From Terriglobia bacterium (GTDB lineage Bacteria; Acidobacteriota; Terriglobia; Bryobacterales; Bryobacteraceae), in assembly GCA_021325175.1 (NCBI GenBank), contig JAJPHS010000125.1, forward strand, positions 1 through 64,000: DNA of 64,000 nucleotides, read 5' to 3'. The translations under genes and the position numbers were made by a program. Numbering within the stretch: the first letter of the stretch is position 1; each line of letters starts with the position of its first letter. This document shows positions 29,590 to 38,800 of the stretch, in pieces. The notes beneath the pieces are model-generated. The model saw only the letters and a program-made list of their open reading frames with translations, was not told the DNA's origin and made no database searches.

Positions 29590-30138
29590 ATGCACATGGA
29601 CGCTTTTCTTTGGATGTTCCTTCCGGTGTTCGTGGCCGGCGGGAGCGCTCTGTTATCGTTCTACATCATGCAGGCCCGGATGGAAGTCGCTCTCGCCAAG
29701 GAGCGGGAATCGCTCGCCGAGGCGCGCGCCACCATCACCTCCCAGAAGATTACGATGGAGGAGCGGATCAAGGCCACCGAAGAGGCGGCCAAGCGCCGCT
29801 CGCTCGACGAGTTTATGCAGGATTTCCGGGTGGAGGAGCGCAGCTATGTTCGCGAAAGCAAATCGCTCAACGCCTTGCGCCGGACCATGGTGATGCAGGA
29901 GCGGCTTTTCTTCCGCAATATCCCGCTCTCCAACTGGATCGAGCACGAGATGATCGTCGAAGAAGGCCGCGATCTGGATGAGCTGCCAAAGGAATCGGTC
30001 TTTTCGGCTCCCGCGCTTGCGGCCGAGCAGCGCCTGCCCGTTTCGAAGTTCCTGGACGAAGTAAAATGGCCAGGGGAAGTTGCGCCTGAGACGGCTTCGC
30101 TGGTCGGCGCCCGAATCCCCGCGTTCGGGGCGCAGTAG
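29590..30138 (+). CDS. Membrane-anchored coiled-coil protein of unknown function
   Basis: 182 residues. One N-terminal membrane helix (about 5-27), then a coiled coil with heptad-like Ala/Leu/Glu/Lys spacing (about 30-75), then a domain with the stretch RLFFRNIPLSNWIEHEMIVE near 105-124. I do not recognise a family. The start could be ATG 29590 or the ATG two codons later. It is convergent with the secreted protein gene, with only 5 bp between stops. The 175 bp upstream holds two T-rich stretches but no clear promoter. Confidence 0.65.
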   Translation: MHMDAFLWMFLPVFVAGGSALLSFYIMQARMEVALAKERESLAEARATITSQKITMEERIKATEEAAKRRSLDEFMQDFRVEERSYVRESKSLNALRRTMVMQERLFFRNIPLSNWIEHEMIVEEGRDLDELPKESVFSAPALAAEQRLPVSKFLDEVKWPGEVAPETASLVGARIPAFGAQ

Positions 30139-30143
30139 AACGA

Positions 30144-30617
30144 TTACTGGTGGCCCGGAGTTAGCACGATGGGTCCCGGCACGGACGAGGCAGGATTGCT
30201 CAAGTAGACGTGTGTCGCTCCACTGGTTGTATCGTAAGTTTCCATTGACGCCGATATTACGCACGGCGTCCCGGCGGTTTGCGTCACCTGGATCGAGCCC
30301 AGCACGACGGCCTGTCCGGTGGTCGCGAGCGTGTTACCGGCGAGGCTGGCGGAAACGATTTCTCCCGACGTCAGGGTAAATTTCGTGGGCGCCGGCTGCG
30401 TTTTGGCATTCGCCACCGTGAAAGTAATGGTCCCGGTACAGGAAGCCGCGGCGTTGGCTCCATTCGAGGCGGTGTTTGCGACGTTAATCTGAACCGTCTC
30501 GGTCATGCCCACACCGAGCGGTGGGAAATTCATATTTCGGGTGAAACTGGCCGGCATCGTTTGCGCTGGAGCGAGTCCGGCAACTCCAAGCAGGCAAAGA
30601 AAAAGACCAAATCGCAT
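30144..30617 (-). CDS. Secreted beta-rich protein of unknown function
   Basis: 157 residues with a clear signal peptide (MRFGLFLCLLGVAGLAPAQ). The mature part is rich in Thr, Ala, Ser and Val with alternating hydrophobic residues, suggesting an immunoglobulin-like or other beta-sandwich fold, and has only two cysteines (ASCTGT and TPCVIS) that could form a disulfide. No family recognised. Confidence 0.65.
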   Translation of the reverse strand: MRFGLFLCLLGVAGLAPAQTMPASFTRNMNFPPLGVGMTETVQINVANTASNGANAAASCTGTITFTVANAKTQPAPTKFTLTSGEIVSASLAGNTLATTGQAVVLGSIQVTQTAGTPCVISASMETYDTTSGATHVYLSNPASSVPGPIVLTPGHQ

Positions 30618-30762
30618 ACAACCTCCGGCTTCTTAGACGCCTTTAGCCGTTACCGGATTACAAGCTGGGCCGGACGCGTTCGCCGCTGGCTTTCATCCTA
30701 AGACGAATTGTTTCAAATGGCTAGCTGTAATCCCCGGGCCGCGCCGATCCGTCCAGAAAGGT

Positions 30763-31362
30763 ATGATTGAGGTTGTGGTGGAGCCTCTGCCGGCCGAGAC
30801 AACCGGATCGCCCGCGCCGGCGGCTCTTTTGCGCGATTTCGGCACGTGGATGACGTCGGAACAGCGGCGGATCTATTCGCTTTGCCAGCGCTTTTTGCAG
30901 GATCGCGAAGAAGCCGATTCCGCCACCCAGGACGTTTTTCTCAAGGCTTATCAGGCTTTATCGCGGGAGGATGCGCAGCAGCTTGACGATCCGGCCCGCT
31001 GGGTAACGCGCATCGCCGTAAATACCTGTCTCGACCGGCTGCGATCGCGCAAATGGCAGTTCTGGCGGCGGCGTCCGGCGCCGGAAGACGAGCAGGCCCT
31101 TCTGGCGGTGGCGCCGTCACGCTCCCCGGAGGCCGAGGATTGTTATTTCGCCGGGCAAATCGGCGCGCGGCTGCGCCAGGCGCTCGAAAAATTGTCGCCC
31201 CGGCAAAGAGCCGTATTTTCGCTCCGCCATTTTGAGGAGATGAGCCTGGAGGAGATCAGCCAGACGCTCGGTTTGGATGTAGGCACCGTTAAAGCTCATA
31301 TGTTTCGCGCGGTCGCCAGGCTTCGCGAGGAGCTGCGCGATTTGTACGGAGGCATTCGATGA
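30763..31362 (+). CDS. ECF-type RNA polymerase sigma factor
   Basis: 199 residues. Region 2 (about 30-100, with QDREEADSATQDVFLKAYQ) and region 4 (about 135-190, with LSPRQRAVFSLRHFEEMSLE and a helix-turn-helix at ISQTLGLDVGTVKAHMFRAV) are both present, with no region 3, as expected for ECF sigmas. An AGAAAGG ribosome site precedes the ATG. Its stop overlaps the anti-sigma start by four bases. It probably controls an envelope-stress response. Confidence 0.93.
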   Translation: MIEVVVEPLPAETTGSPAPAALLRDFGTWMTSEQRRIYSLCQRFLQDREEADSATQDVFLKAYQALSREDAQQLDDPARWVTRIAVNTCLDRLRSRKWQFWRRRPAPEDEQALLAVAPSRSPEAEDCYFAGQIGARLRQALEKLSPRQRAVFSLRHFEEMSLEEISQTLGLDVGTVKAHMFRAVARLREELRDLYGGIR

Positions 31363-31784
31363 ACCGCCATCTCACCACCGATGAATTAATCGATCGTGTT
31401 TATGGCCTGAATGAGGACGCTGATCTTTCGGCCCACTTAAGGGAATGTCCGGAATGCGTTGCGCGGATGGAGGCGGCGAGGATCAGGCGGCGCGAGGCGG
31501 CGCAGGCAGCGCCGGTTTCGAACGAATTTCTGGCGGCGCAGCGGCGGGCGATTTATTCGCGAATCGAGAAACCGGCTCCGCGGCGCCTGCACTGGCTTCC
31601 TGCGCTTGCGGCCGCGGCGGCGCTGGCCGTGGTCGCCCTGGTCTACAAGGCCCCGGCGCCTCAGGCGCCGCGTCTCGATCCGAGCGATGCGCAACTGTTC
31701 AGCGAAGTATACTCGATGGAGCAATCGACGGAGCCGGCGGCGGCTGCGCCGATTCATCAGCTTTTTGAGGACGACGGGCAATGA
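31359..31784 (+). CDS. Putative zinc-binding anti-sigma factor
   Basis: 141 residues. The N-terminus has the zinc anti-sigma signature H-x3-C-x2-C (His26, Cys30, Cys33), then one membrane helix (about 78-94) and a short extracytoplasmic tail. It overlaps the sigma gene upstream and the Spy-like gene downstream by four bases each. It likely holds the ECF sigma inactive until an envelope signal arrives. Confidence 0.85.
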   Translation: MNRHLTTDELIDRVYGLNEDADLSAHLRECPECVARMEAARIRRREAAQAAPVSNEFLAAQRRAIYSRIEKPAPRRLHWLPALAAAAALAVVALVYKAPAPQAPRLDPSDAQLFSEVYSMEQSTEPAAAAPIHQLFEDDGQ

Positions 31785-32221
31785 TTCGCGGGCTGGCGCT
31801 TCTGTTATGGCCGGTGCTGCTGTTGGCGCAGCCGCCGGGGCGGGATCTTCCTCCGTGGTGGGAAGCCGGTCTTGCCCGGAATCTGAACCTGAGCGATGCG
31901 CAGATGAAGCAGTTGCTGCAAATCCGCGACGATTTTCGCCCGCGCATGAAGGATGCTCGCGCGGCTGTGATGCGGGCCGAAAAGGAAGTGGACGCGGCGT
32001 TCAACGAAGATCCGGTGGACGAGGCGAAGGCGATGGCAGCGATTGACCGGCTGGCCGCGGCTCGCGCCGAGGCGACCAAGGCGGTTTCGGAAATGGACCT
32101 GAAGTTCCGAATGATCCTGACACCGCAGCAGTGGCAGGAGTTGAAGGAGCGGCAGCACCTTCGGCCCGGGGGCCGGGGCCGCAGGAGCGCTCCCGCGGTC
32201 CCGCCGACGAATCAGAAATAA
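31781..32221 (+). CDS. Spy/CpxP-like periplasmic protein
   Basis: 146 residues with a signal peptide (MIRGLALLLWPVLLLAQ). The helical, charged remainder (NLNLSDAQMKQLLQIRDDFR and MILTPQQWQELKERQ) matches the LTxxQ-type Spy/CpxP/heavy-metal resistance family. Such proteins act as periplasmic chaperones or metal sensors. In the sigma/anti-sigma operon it may be the sensor acting on the anti-sigma tail. Confidence 0.78.
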   Translation: MIRGLALLLWPVLLLAQPPGRDLPPWWEAGLARNLNLSDAQMKQLLQIRDDFRPRMKDARAAVMRAEKEVDAAFNEDPVDEAKAMAAIDRLAAARAEATKAVSEMDLKFRMILTPQQWQELKERQHLRPGGRGRRSAPAVPPTNQK

Positions 32222-32237
32222 CGATTCGATTCGCGAT

Positions 32238-32266
32238 TTGACTTTGCCCGCGCGACAGAGTATCCC
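32238..32266 (+). promoter_or_regulatory. Promoter of tRNA-Cys
   Basis: TTGACT (32238-32243), a 17-nt spacer, then TATCCC (32261-32266); the predicted start is about 6 nt before the tRNA. Good sigma-70-like -35, weaker -10. Confidence 0.6.
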
Positions 32267-32278
32267 TGAAAGAGAGCC

Positions 32279-32353
<75 letters not shown>

Positions 32354-32423
32354 GCGATTTCACGCGCCGCAATCCAGATTTCCTGTTTCCCTCAAAGCCG
32401 GCGAAGCTGGAATCCGCCGTTTC

Positions 32424-32432
32424 TGGTACAAT
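32424..32432 (+). promoter_or_regulatory. Extended -10 box (TGGTACAAT) of the peptidoglycan-binding protein gene
   Basis: TG-N-TACAAT lies six bases before the TTG start at 32439. If used, the transcript would begin about at the start codon (leaderless). Confidence 0.45.
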
Positions 32433-32438
32433 CTTGCT

Positions 32439-32921
32439 TTGCGCATTTTGTTTCTTTTGAACTGCGTGGCCCTGTTTGCCTGCGGATTCCTGACGGCCCA
32501 GACGTCTACCTCGCCGCAAAAAAAAGCCACAAAGAAAAAGACCATCAGACATCGCGGCTCCAGCAGCACGACATCCGCCGCGCATAGTTCGCATAAGTCC
32601 ACCGCGGCGGCATCGAACAAGCCGCATCGCGCGGCGGCGAAAAAATCGAAGCCCGCCGTGGCGCGGCGCTCCGTACAGAGCCAACCCACTCCGGAGCGGT
32701 ATAAGGAAATTCAGGAAGCGCTCGCCAGCCGCGGATATTTCAAGGGTACGCCGGACGGCAACTGGGGTCCGGAGTCGGTGGATGCGCTCAAGCGATTTCA
32801 GCGCGATCAAAATCTCACGGACGACGGGAAAATCGGCTCCCTTTCGCTGATTGCGCTGGGGCTCGGCCCCAAGCGAGCGGCGGCAGCCGAACCCGCGTCC
32901 GAAAATAAGGTTCAACAATGA
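32439..32921 (+). CDS. Exported peptidoglycan-binding domain protein
   Basis: 160 residues from TTG at 32439, giving the signal peptide [22 protein letters not shown] Lys/Ser/Ala-rich low-complexity linker (about 25-80) leads to a PG_binding_1 domain (about 84-140: [20 protein letters not shown] and [17 protein letters not shown]). It would bind cell-wall peptidoglycan. Its stop overlaps the ald start by four bases, an unusual pairing. Confidence 0.85.
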   Translation: MRILFLLNCVALFACGFLTAQTSTSPQKKATKKKTIRHRGSSSTTSAAHSSHKSTAAASNKPHRAAAKKSKPAVARRSVQSQPTPERYKEIQEALASRGYFKGTPDGNWGPESVDALKRFQRDQNLTDDGKIGSLSLIALGLGPKRAAAAEPASENKVQQ

Positions 32922-34030
32922 TCATTGGAGTTCCCAAGGAAGTCAAAGACCATGAAGCGCGCGTCGGCCTGCTGCCGAGCGGCGCGAAAGCCCTGATCGA
33001 AGCCGGCCACCGCGTGCTGGCGCAAGCCGGAGCCGGCGTCGGCAGCTCGATCGCGGATCAGGAATACGCGGAAGCGGGCGCGGAGATCGTTCCCACGGCG
33101 GCGGAGCTGTGGAAACGCAGCGATCTGGTGGTGAAAGTCAAGGAACCGCAGCCATCCGAATACGGCTTTCTCCGGCCGGGCCTGGTTCTGTTCACCTATC
33201 TTCATCTTGCGCCGCTGCCGGAGCTTACCGATAAGCTGCTGGAGGCGCGCGTCAGCGGAGTCGCCTACGAGACCATTCGCGAAAGCGACGGTTCGCTGCC
33301 GCTGCTGACGCCGATGAGCGAGGTGGCCGGGCGTCTGGCGACGCAGGTCGGCGCGCAGTATCTGGAAGCCCCGTCGGGCGGGCGGGGAATCATGCTCGGC
33401 GGCGTGCCGGGCGTGGCGCCGGCGAACGTGGTGATTATCGGCGGCGGCGTGGTGGGCCATCAGGCGGCGAAGGTGGCCGTCGGCATGGGCGCGCACGTGA
33501 TCATTATCGATCGCAACCTGGACCGGCTTCGCCAGCTTGACGATATCTATTCAAGCCAGGTAGTGACGCTGGCGTCAAACGAGTACACCATCCGCGAATC
33601 GCTGCGTTTGGCGGACCTGGTGATCGGCGCGGTGCTGATTCCGGGCGCGTCGGCTCCGAAGCTGATCCGCCGTGACATGCTTCCGGCGATGCGAAAGGGC
33701 GCGGTGATGGTGGACGTGGCGATCGATCAGGGCGGCTGCTTTGAAACCTCGCACGCGACGACGCACACCGATCCGATCTACTTCGTCGACGGGGTGCTGC
33801 ATTATTGCGTGTCGAACATGCCGGCGGCGGTGCCGCACACCTCGACGTTCGCGCTGAACAACGCGACGTTTCCCTATTTGATGGAACTGGCCAATCGCGG
33901 CCTGGAAGGCGCCTGCGAGCACAGCCCGGCGATTCGCGAGGGCGTGAACACGTATCAGGGCCACGTGGTCTATCCGGCGGTCGCGGAATCGCAGGGGAAG
34001 AAGTGGAAAGAGATGAGCGTGGTGGTTTAA
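32918..34030 (+). CDS. ald: Alanine dehydrogenase
   Basis: 370 residues, full length. [20 protein letters not shown] is the start signature, with the substrate-binding Arg and Lys (KEPQP). The Rossmann motif is [20 protein letters not shown] and the second family signature runs through [13 protein letters not shown]. Catalyses NAD-dependent reversible deamination of L-alanine to pyruvate. Translation is coupled to the peptidoglycan-binding gene. Confidence 0.97.
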   Translation: MIIGVPKEVKDHEARVGLLPSGAKALIEAGHRVLAQAGAGVGSSIADQEYAEAGAEIVPTAAELWKRSDLVVKVKEPQPSEYGFLRPGLVLFTYLHLAPLPELTDKLLEARVSGVAYETIRESDGSLPLLTPMSEVAGRLATQVGAQYLEAPSGGRGIMLGGVPGVAPANVVIIGGGVVGHQAAKVAVGMGAHVIIIDRNLDRLRQLDDIYSSQVVTLASNEYTIRESLRLADLVIGAVLIPGASAPKLIRRDMLPAMRKGAVMVDVAIDQGGCFETSHATTHTDPIYFVDGVLHYCVSNMPAAVPHTSTFALNNATFPYLMELANRGLEGACEHSPAIREGVNTYQGHVVYPAVAESQGKKWKEMSVVV

Positions 34031-34073
34031 AGCTCAGTACGGGACCAAATTACAACGAGTCTGCCATACCCAG

Positions 34074-34111
34074 GACGTTGCTCTCGGCAGGTGACGTTGC
34101 TCTCGGCAGGT
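34074..34111. repeat. Tandem duplication of a 19-bp unit
   Basis: Two perfect head-to-tail copies of the 19-bp unit GACGTTGCTCTCGGCAGGT at 34074-34092 and 34093-34111. They lie in the non-coding stretch after ald, next to a decayed gene. No further copies were noticed nearby. Confidence 0.9.
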
Positions 34112-34129
34112 AAGGTGTCCCGCCACAAC

Positions 34130-34375
34130 CGGATTCAGCTTGCGCTCCAGATTGCAAAGGCCCCAGGGAACACCGAAAGACGGTTTGATCGCGCAGCGCC
34201 AAGGGTCTGATCGGCGAACTCCCAATCGTATTTTCCGGGGCCCTGATGCACGCGGTAATACGGCGGGCCGTAGCGCAGGCAGTCGATGCCGAGTTCCTTC
34301 AAGAAGCTCAAAATTCTCGCGCCAGCACTCGTAATGTTTTGATTTTTCGAACTCGTCCTGGCGAATGGTCTTGCC
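34130..34375 (-). pseudogene. Decayed glycoside-hydrolase-1-like gene fragment
   Basis: Reading the minus strand in three successive frames gives GKTIRQDEFEKSKHYECWRE (from 34375), then after an extra base KELGIDCLRYGPPYYRVHQG and KYDWEFAD (34300-34201), then after another shift FGVPWGLCNLERKLNP (about 34190-34130). Together these follow the order of a family-1-glycosidase-like protein (Tyr-rich RYGPPYYRVH, GxYDWxFAD, then FGVP). The frame breaks and lack of start and stop show it is a remnant. It fills most of the 513-bp gap between ald and the LarA-like gene. Confidence 0.6.
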
Positions 34376-34543
34376 CTGCCATGAATTTCGCCATAAGTTT
34401 GCGCCCAGGTGCAGCCGTTAACGCGCGGTGAGCTGCATTTCGCGTTCTTTTGACGCGCCGTTGCTGGAATTTTTTCCCGGGCAGACGCGATCCGCGAAAG
34501 AAAGCTGCCTTGTTTTCATCCAACAAACGGAGCCGCAATACGG

Positions 34544-35821
34544 ATGAAATCGCCTGAACGCGTGATGCCATTCCCGAGGCGAAGCCTGCCTCCCATGGCG
34601 CTGGTTCGCCAGGATTTGCCGGGCGATCGAATTGCCGATGCACGCGCCGATGTCCGGGAAAAGCTGATCGGATTCGGAATCGAACGAAAGGTGAAACGCG
34701 GCCAGAAGATCGCGATCACGGCCGGCAGCCGGGGAATCGGCGGATTGATCGAGTTGCTCAGCGGAATCGCCGACGCCGTGAAAAGCTGCGGAGCGGAGCC
34801 ATTCGTGATCCCGGCGATGGGCAGCCACGGCGGCGCGACGCCCGAAGGCCAGGCCGAAATTTTGCGGCTTCTCGGCGTGAACGGCGAATCGGCCGGCGCG
34901 CCGGTGCGGGCGACCATGGAGACGCGCGAATTGGGACCGGCGCAGAATGGCGCCGTCGCGCACGTGGACCGGTTCGCGTTCGATGCCGATGGAATTATCG
35001 TTCTGGCGCGCACCAAGACGCATCCGGAATCGGCGGCCGAGCTTGCCTCCGGCCTGCTTAAGATGTGCACGATCGGGCTTGGCAAACAGATCGGAGCGCA
35101 GCAGGCGCACAGCCACAAATTGTGGGATTCGGTGAAGGCGGTGCCGAAGCTGCAACTCGCCAAGGCCAAAATTTTGTGCGGCGTCGCGGTGGTGGAGAAC
35201 GGTTTCCGCCAGCCTTGCGCAATCGAAGTGGTCGCGCCGACTTATGACGCGTTTTTCGAATCGGACATGCGTCTGCTGAAACTGGCCAAGCAGCACCTGG
35301 CGCGAATCCCGTTCGACGATCTGGACATGCTGGTGGTCGATGAGCTGGGGAAAACGATCTCTGGCGCGGGCATGGATCCGAACGTAATTGGCCACTGGCG
35401 GATTGACAACGCGCCACGGCAGCCGAACTTTCGCCGCATCGTCGTGCTTTCGCTAACCGAAGCTTCGCTTGGCAACGGGCTCGGGATCGGCATGGCCGAT
35501 TTCACGACGCGGCGATTCGCCGAGGCGTACGATCCGGCAGTGAGCTATATCAATCTGCTGACGGCGTCGGAGCCGGGCAACACAACGCGCGAGGGTCCAC
35601 TCCCGCTGGCGCTTGCCTCCGACCGGGAAGCGATGGAGGTCGGGCTGTTTTCGTCGCTGGCCGATTCCGCGCCGAAGATCTGCCGGATTAAGAACACCGC
35701 GGTTCTCGACGAGCTGTGGGTCTCCGAGGCGCTGCTCGATCAGGTGGCATCGAACGGAAAATTAACGGTGATCCGGCCGCCGGGGCCGCTGCCTTTCAAC
35801 GACGCAGGAAATCTTTTTTAA
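34544..35821 (+). CDS. LarA-like nickel-dependent racemase family protein (DUF2088)
   Basis: 425 residues. The N-terminal DUF2088/LarA-type domain contains GQKIAITAGSRGIGGLIELL and PAMGSHGGATPEGQ, including a conserved His. The later blocks RTKTHPESAAELASGLLKMC and GQKI... through LGKTISGAGMDPNVIG match the group of LarA homologues whose substrates are often unknown. LarA itself interconverts D- and L-lactate with a nickel pincer cofactor. No larB/C/E cofactor genes lie here. It is followed after 5 bp by a YdiJ-like FAD/Fe-S dehydrogenase, which would oxidise a D-2-hydroxy acid. Confidence 0.8.
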   Translation: MKSPERVMPFPRRSLPPMALVRQDLPGDRIADARADVREKLIGFGIERKVKRGQKIAITAGSRGIGGLIELLSGIADAVKSCGAEPFVIPAMGSHGGATPEGQAEILRLLGVNGESAGAPVRATMETRELGPAQNGAVAHVDRFAFDADGIIVLARTKTHPESAAELASGLLKMCTIGLGKQIGAQQAHSHKLWDSVKAVPKLQLAKAKILCGVAVVENGFRQPCAIEVVAPTYDAFFESDMRLLKLAKQHLARIPFDDLDMLVVDELGKTISGAGMDPNVIGHWRIDNAPRQPNFRRIVVLSLTEASLGNGLGIGMADFTTRRFAEAYDPAVSYINLLTASEPGNTTREGPLPLALASDREAMEVGLFSSLADSAPKICRIKNTAVLDELWVSEALLDQVASNGKLTVIRPPGPLPFNDAGNLF

Positions 35822-35826
35822 CGAAA

Positions 35827-38800
35827 ATGCCGACCATTGAAACTCATCTTTCTGAAAACCTGATTCGGATCCCCACGAAGACGCCGCCGACGCATTTCGC
35901 GCATCGGCTGCAAACCGGAACCACCGCGCATCTGACGCTGGATGTCGCGGCGATCGAGCGGGAATTGCGCGCCGGCGTCAAAGGCGAGGTGCGCTTCGGC
36001 GATGGCGATCGCGGCATGTACGCCTCCGACGCGGGAAATTACCGCATGATTCCGATCGGAGTGGTGCTTCCCCAGGACGCCGCCGATGTGGAGCAGGCCG
36101 TCGCCGTTTGCCGCCGCCATGGCGCGCCGATCGTCGCGCGCGGCGGCGGCACGGGGATTCCCGGCCAGACCGTGAACATCGCGGTTTTGCTCGATTTTTC
36201 GAAATACATGAACCGGATCATCGAGCTGAATCCGCGGGAGCACTACGCGTGGGTCCAACCGGGAATCGTGCTCGATGAACTGCGCAAAGCCGCGAATCAG
36301 TATGATCTGACGTTCGGTCCCGATCCGGCAACGCACAATCGAAACACGCTCGGCGGGATGATCGGGAATAATTCGTGCGGGATTCATTCGGTGATGGCGG
36401 GCGAAACCGTCAACAACATTTTCGAACTGGATATCCTGCTGTACGACGGAACCCGCATGACGGTGGGTCCGACCAGCGACGCCGAATACGATCGAATCGT
36501 TCAGGAAGGCGGCAGAAAGGCCGAAATTTACTCCCGATTGCGCGCATTACGCGACAAATACGCGGAGGCGATCCGCCGTGATTTTCCGATGATTCCGCGG
36601 CGCGTTTCAGGTTTCAACCTGCCCGCTCTTTTGCCGGAGCGGGGTTTCGACGTGGCGAAAGCGCTGGTGGGAACCGAAGGAACGTGCGCGCTGGTGCTGG
36701 CGGCGAAGACGAAGCTGGTTTACAATCCGCCGGCGCGATCGCTGCTGGTGTTCGGATATCCCGACGTGTTTCACGCGGCCGACCAGGTGATGGAGCCGCA
36801 GAAATTCGATCCGGTGGGAATCGAGGCGCTGGATGGGATTTTTATCGAGTACATGAAGCGAAAGGGCCTGCATCCGCCGAATCTTAGCATCCTGCCCCAG
36901 GGAGACGCCTGGCTGCTGATCGAGTTCGGAGGAAAGGACAAGGCCGAGGCGGATTCGCACGCGCGGAAGTGCATGGAAGATTTCAAGCGGCGCGGCGACG
37001 CTCCGCCGATGAAGCTGTTCGACGATCCCGCCGAGGAACAGCTGATCTGGTTTCTACGCGAAGAAGGCCTGGGCGCGACGGCGAAAGTTCCGGATATGCC
37101 GGAAAATCACGAAGGCTGGGAAGATGCGTCCGTGCCACCGGAGAAGCTCGGCGCATATCTTCGCGATTTTGCCAAATTAATGAAGAAATACGACTACGAA
37201 GGGCCGCTTTACGGTCATTTTGGGCAAGGCTGCGTGCACACCCGGCTCACATTCGACCTGAGGACGGCGGAAGGTCTGCGCCAATGGCGGCATTTTCTGG
37301 AAGAAGCCTCGGACCTGGTAGTGAGCTACGGCGGATCGCTTTCCGGGGAGCACGGCGACGGGCAGGCGCGCGGCGAATTGCTGCCGCGCATGTATTCTCC
37401 GGAAATTATCAGCGCTTTTCGCGAATTTAAGGCGATTTGGGATCCCGATGCGAAGATGAATCCGGGCAAAGTCATCGATCCGTATCGCGTGGATCAAAAC
37501 CTGCGCGAGGGAACCAGCTACAATCTCCGGCCGGTCCAGACGCATTTTCACTATCAAGCCGATCATTTTTCCTTCGCCGAGGCGACGGATCGCTGCGTGG
37601 GCGCGGGCGTCTGCCGCAGGCACGGCGGGGAAGGGACGATGTGTCCCAGCTACATGGTGACGCGCGAGGAAAAACATTCGACCCGGGGCCGCGCGCGGCT
37701 GCTGAATGAGATGATCCGCGGCGAGGTGGTGAAGGGCGGATGGCGCGACGAAGCGGTGCGCGAGGCGCTGGACCTGTGCCTTTCCTGCAAGGGATGCAAG
37801 AAGGATTGTCCGGTGCAGGTGGACATGGCGACGTACAAAGCCGAGTTCCTGTCGCACTACTATGAGCGGCGCGCGCGGCCGCGCTACGCCTACGCCTCGG
37901 GCCTGATTCACTGGTGGGCGGAAGCGGCCTCGTATATGCCCGCGACCGCGAACTTTTTTACGCAAACTCCCGGTTTGAATCGATTGTCGAAGTGGCTCGC
38001 GGGATATTCGCAGAAGCGGCGCATCCCGCCGTTCGCACCGGAGACGTTCAAGCGCTGGTTCGAGCGCCGGGGAATTCGCAATGCGGGCAAGCCGCCGGTG
38101 ATTCTGTGGGCCGATACGTTCAATAATCACTTCACGCCGAAGGTCGCCAAAGCCGCGGTGGAAGTGCTGGAGCACGCCGGATATCAGGTGCTGGTTCCGG
38201 CGCGGAGTCTGTGCTGCGGGCGGCCGCTCTACGATTACGGCATGCTCGATCTGGCGAAGTCGCTTTTGCACCGGACGCTGGACGCGCTACGCGGGCCGAT
38301 TCGCGGCGGAATCCCGATTGTCGGCCTCGAGCCGAGCTGCATTAGCGTGTTTCGCGAGGAGCTTCCCAATCTTCTGCATGGCAATGAAGACGCTAAGCGG
38401 CTAAGATCGCAGAGCTACATCCTGAGCGATTTTCTTAAGGAGAAAACGAAGGATTACTCGCCTCCGCAGCTCAAGCGCAAGGCGCTGGTTCACGGCCATT
38501 GCCATCACAAATCGGTGCTGAACTTCGATAACGAAGTAAGTCTGTTGAAGGCGGCGGGATTGGAGTGCGAGGTTCCGAATTCAGGCTGCTGCGGAATGGC
38601 CGGATCTTTCGGATATGAAGAGGATCACTACCAGGTGGGTCTGGATTGCGGCGAGCGCGTGCTGCTTCCCGCGGTGCGCAACATGAGCGACGATGCGCTG
38701 GTCATCACCGACGGATTCAGTTGCCGTGAAATGATCCGGCAGGAAACCGATCGGCGCGCTCTGCACTTCGCGCAAGTGCTGCAAATGGGGTTGCGTGAGG

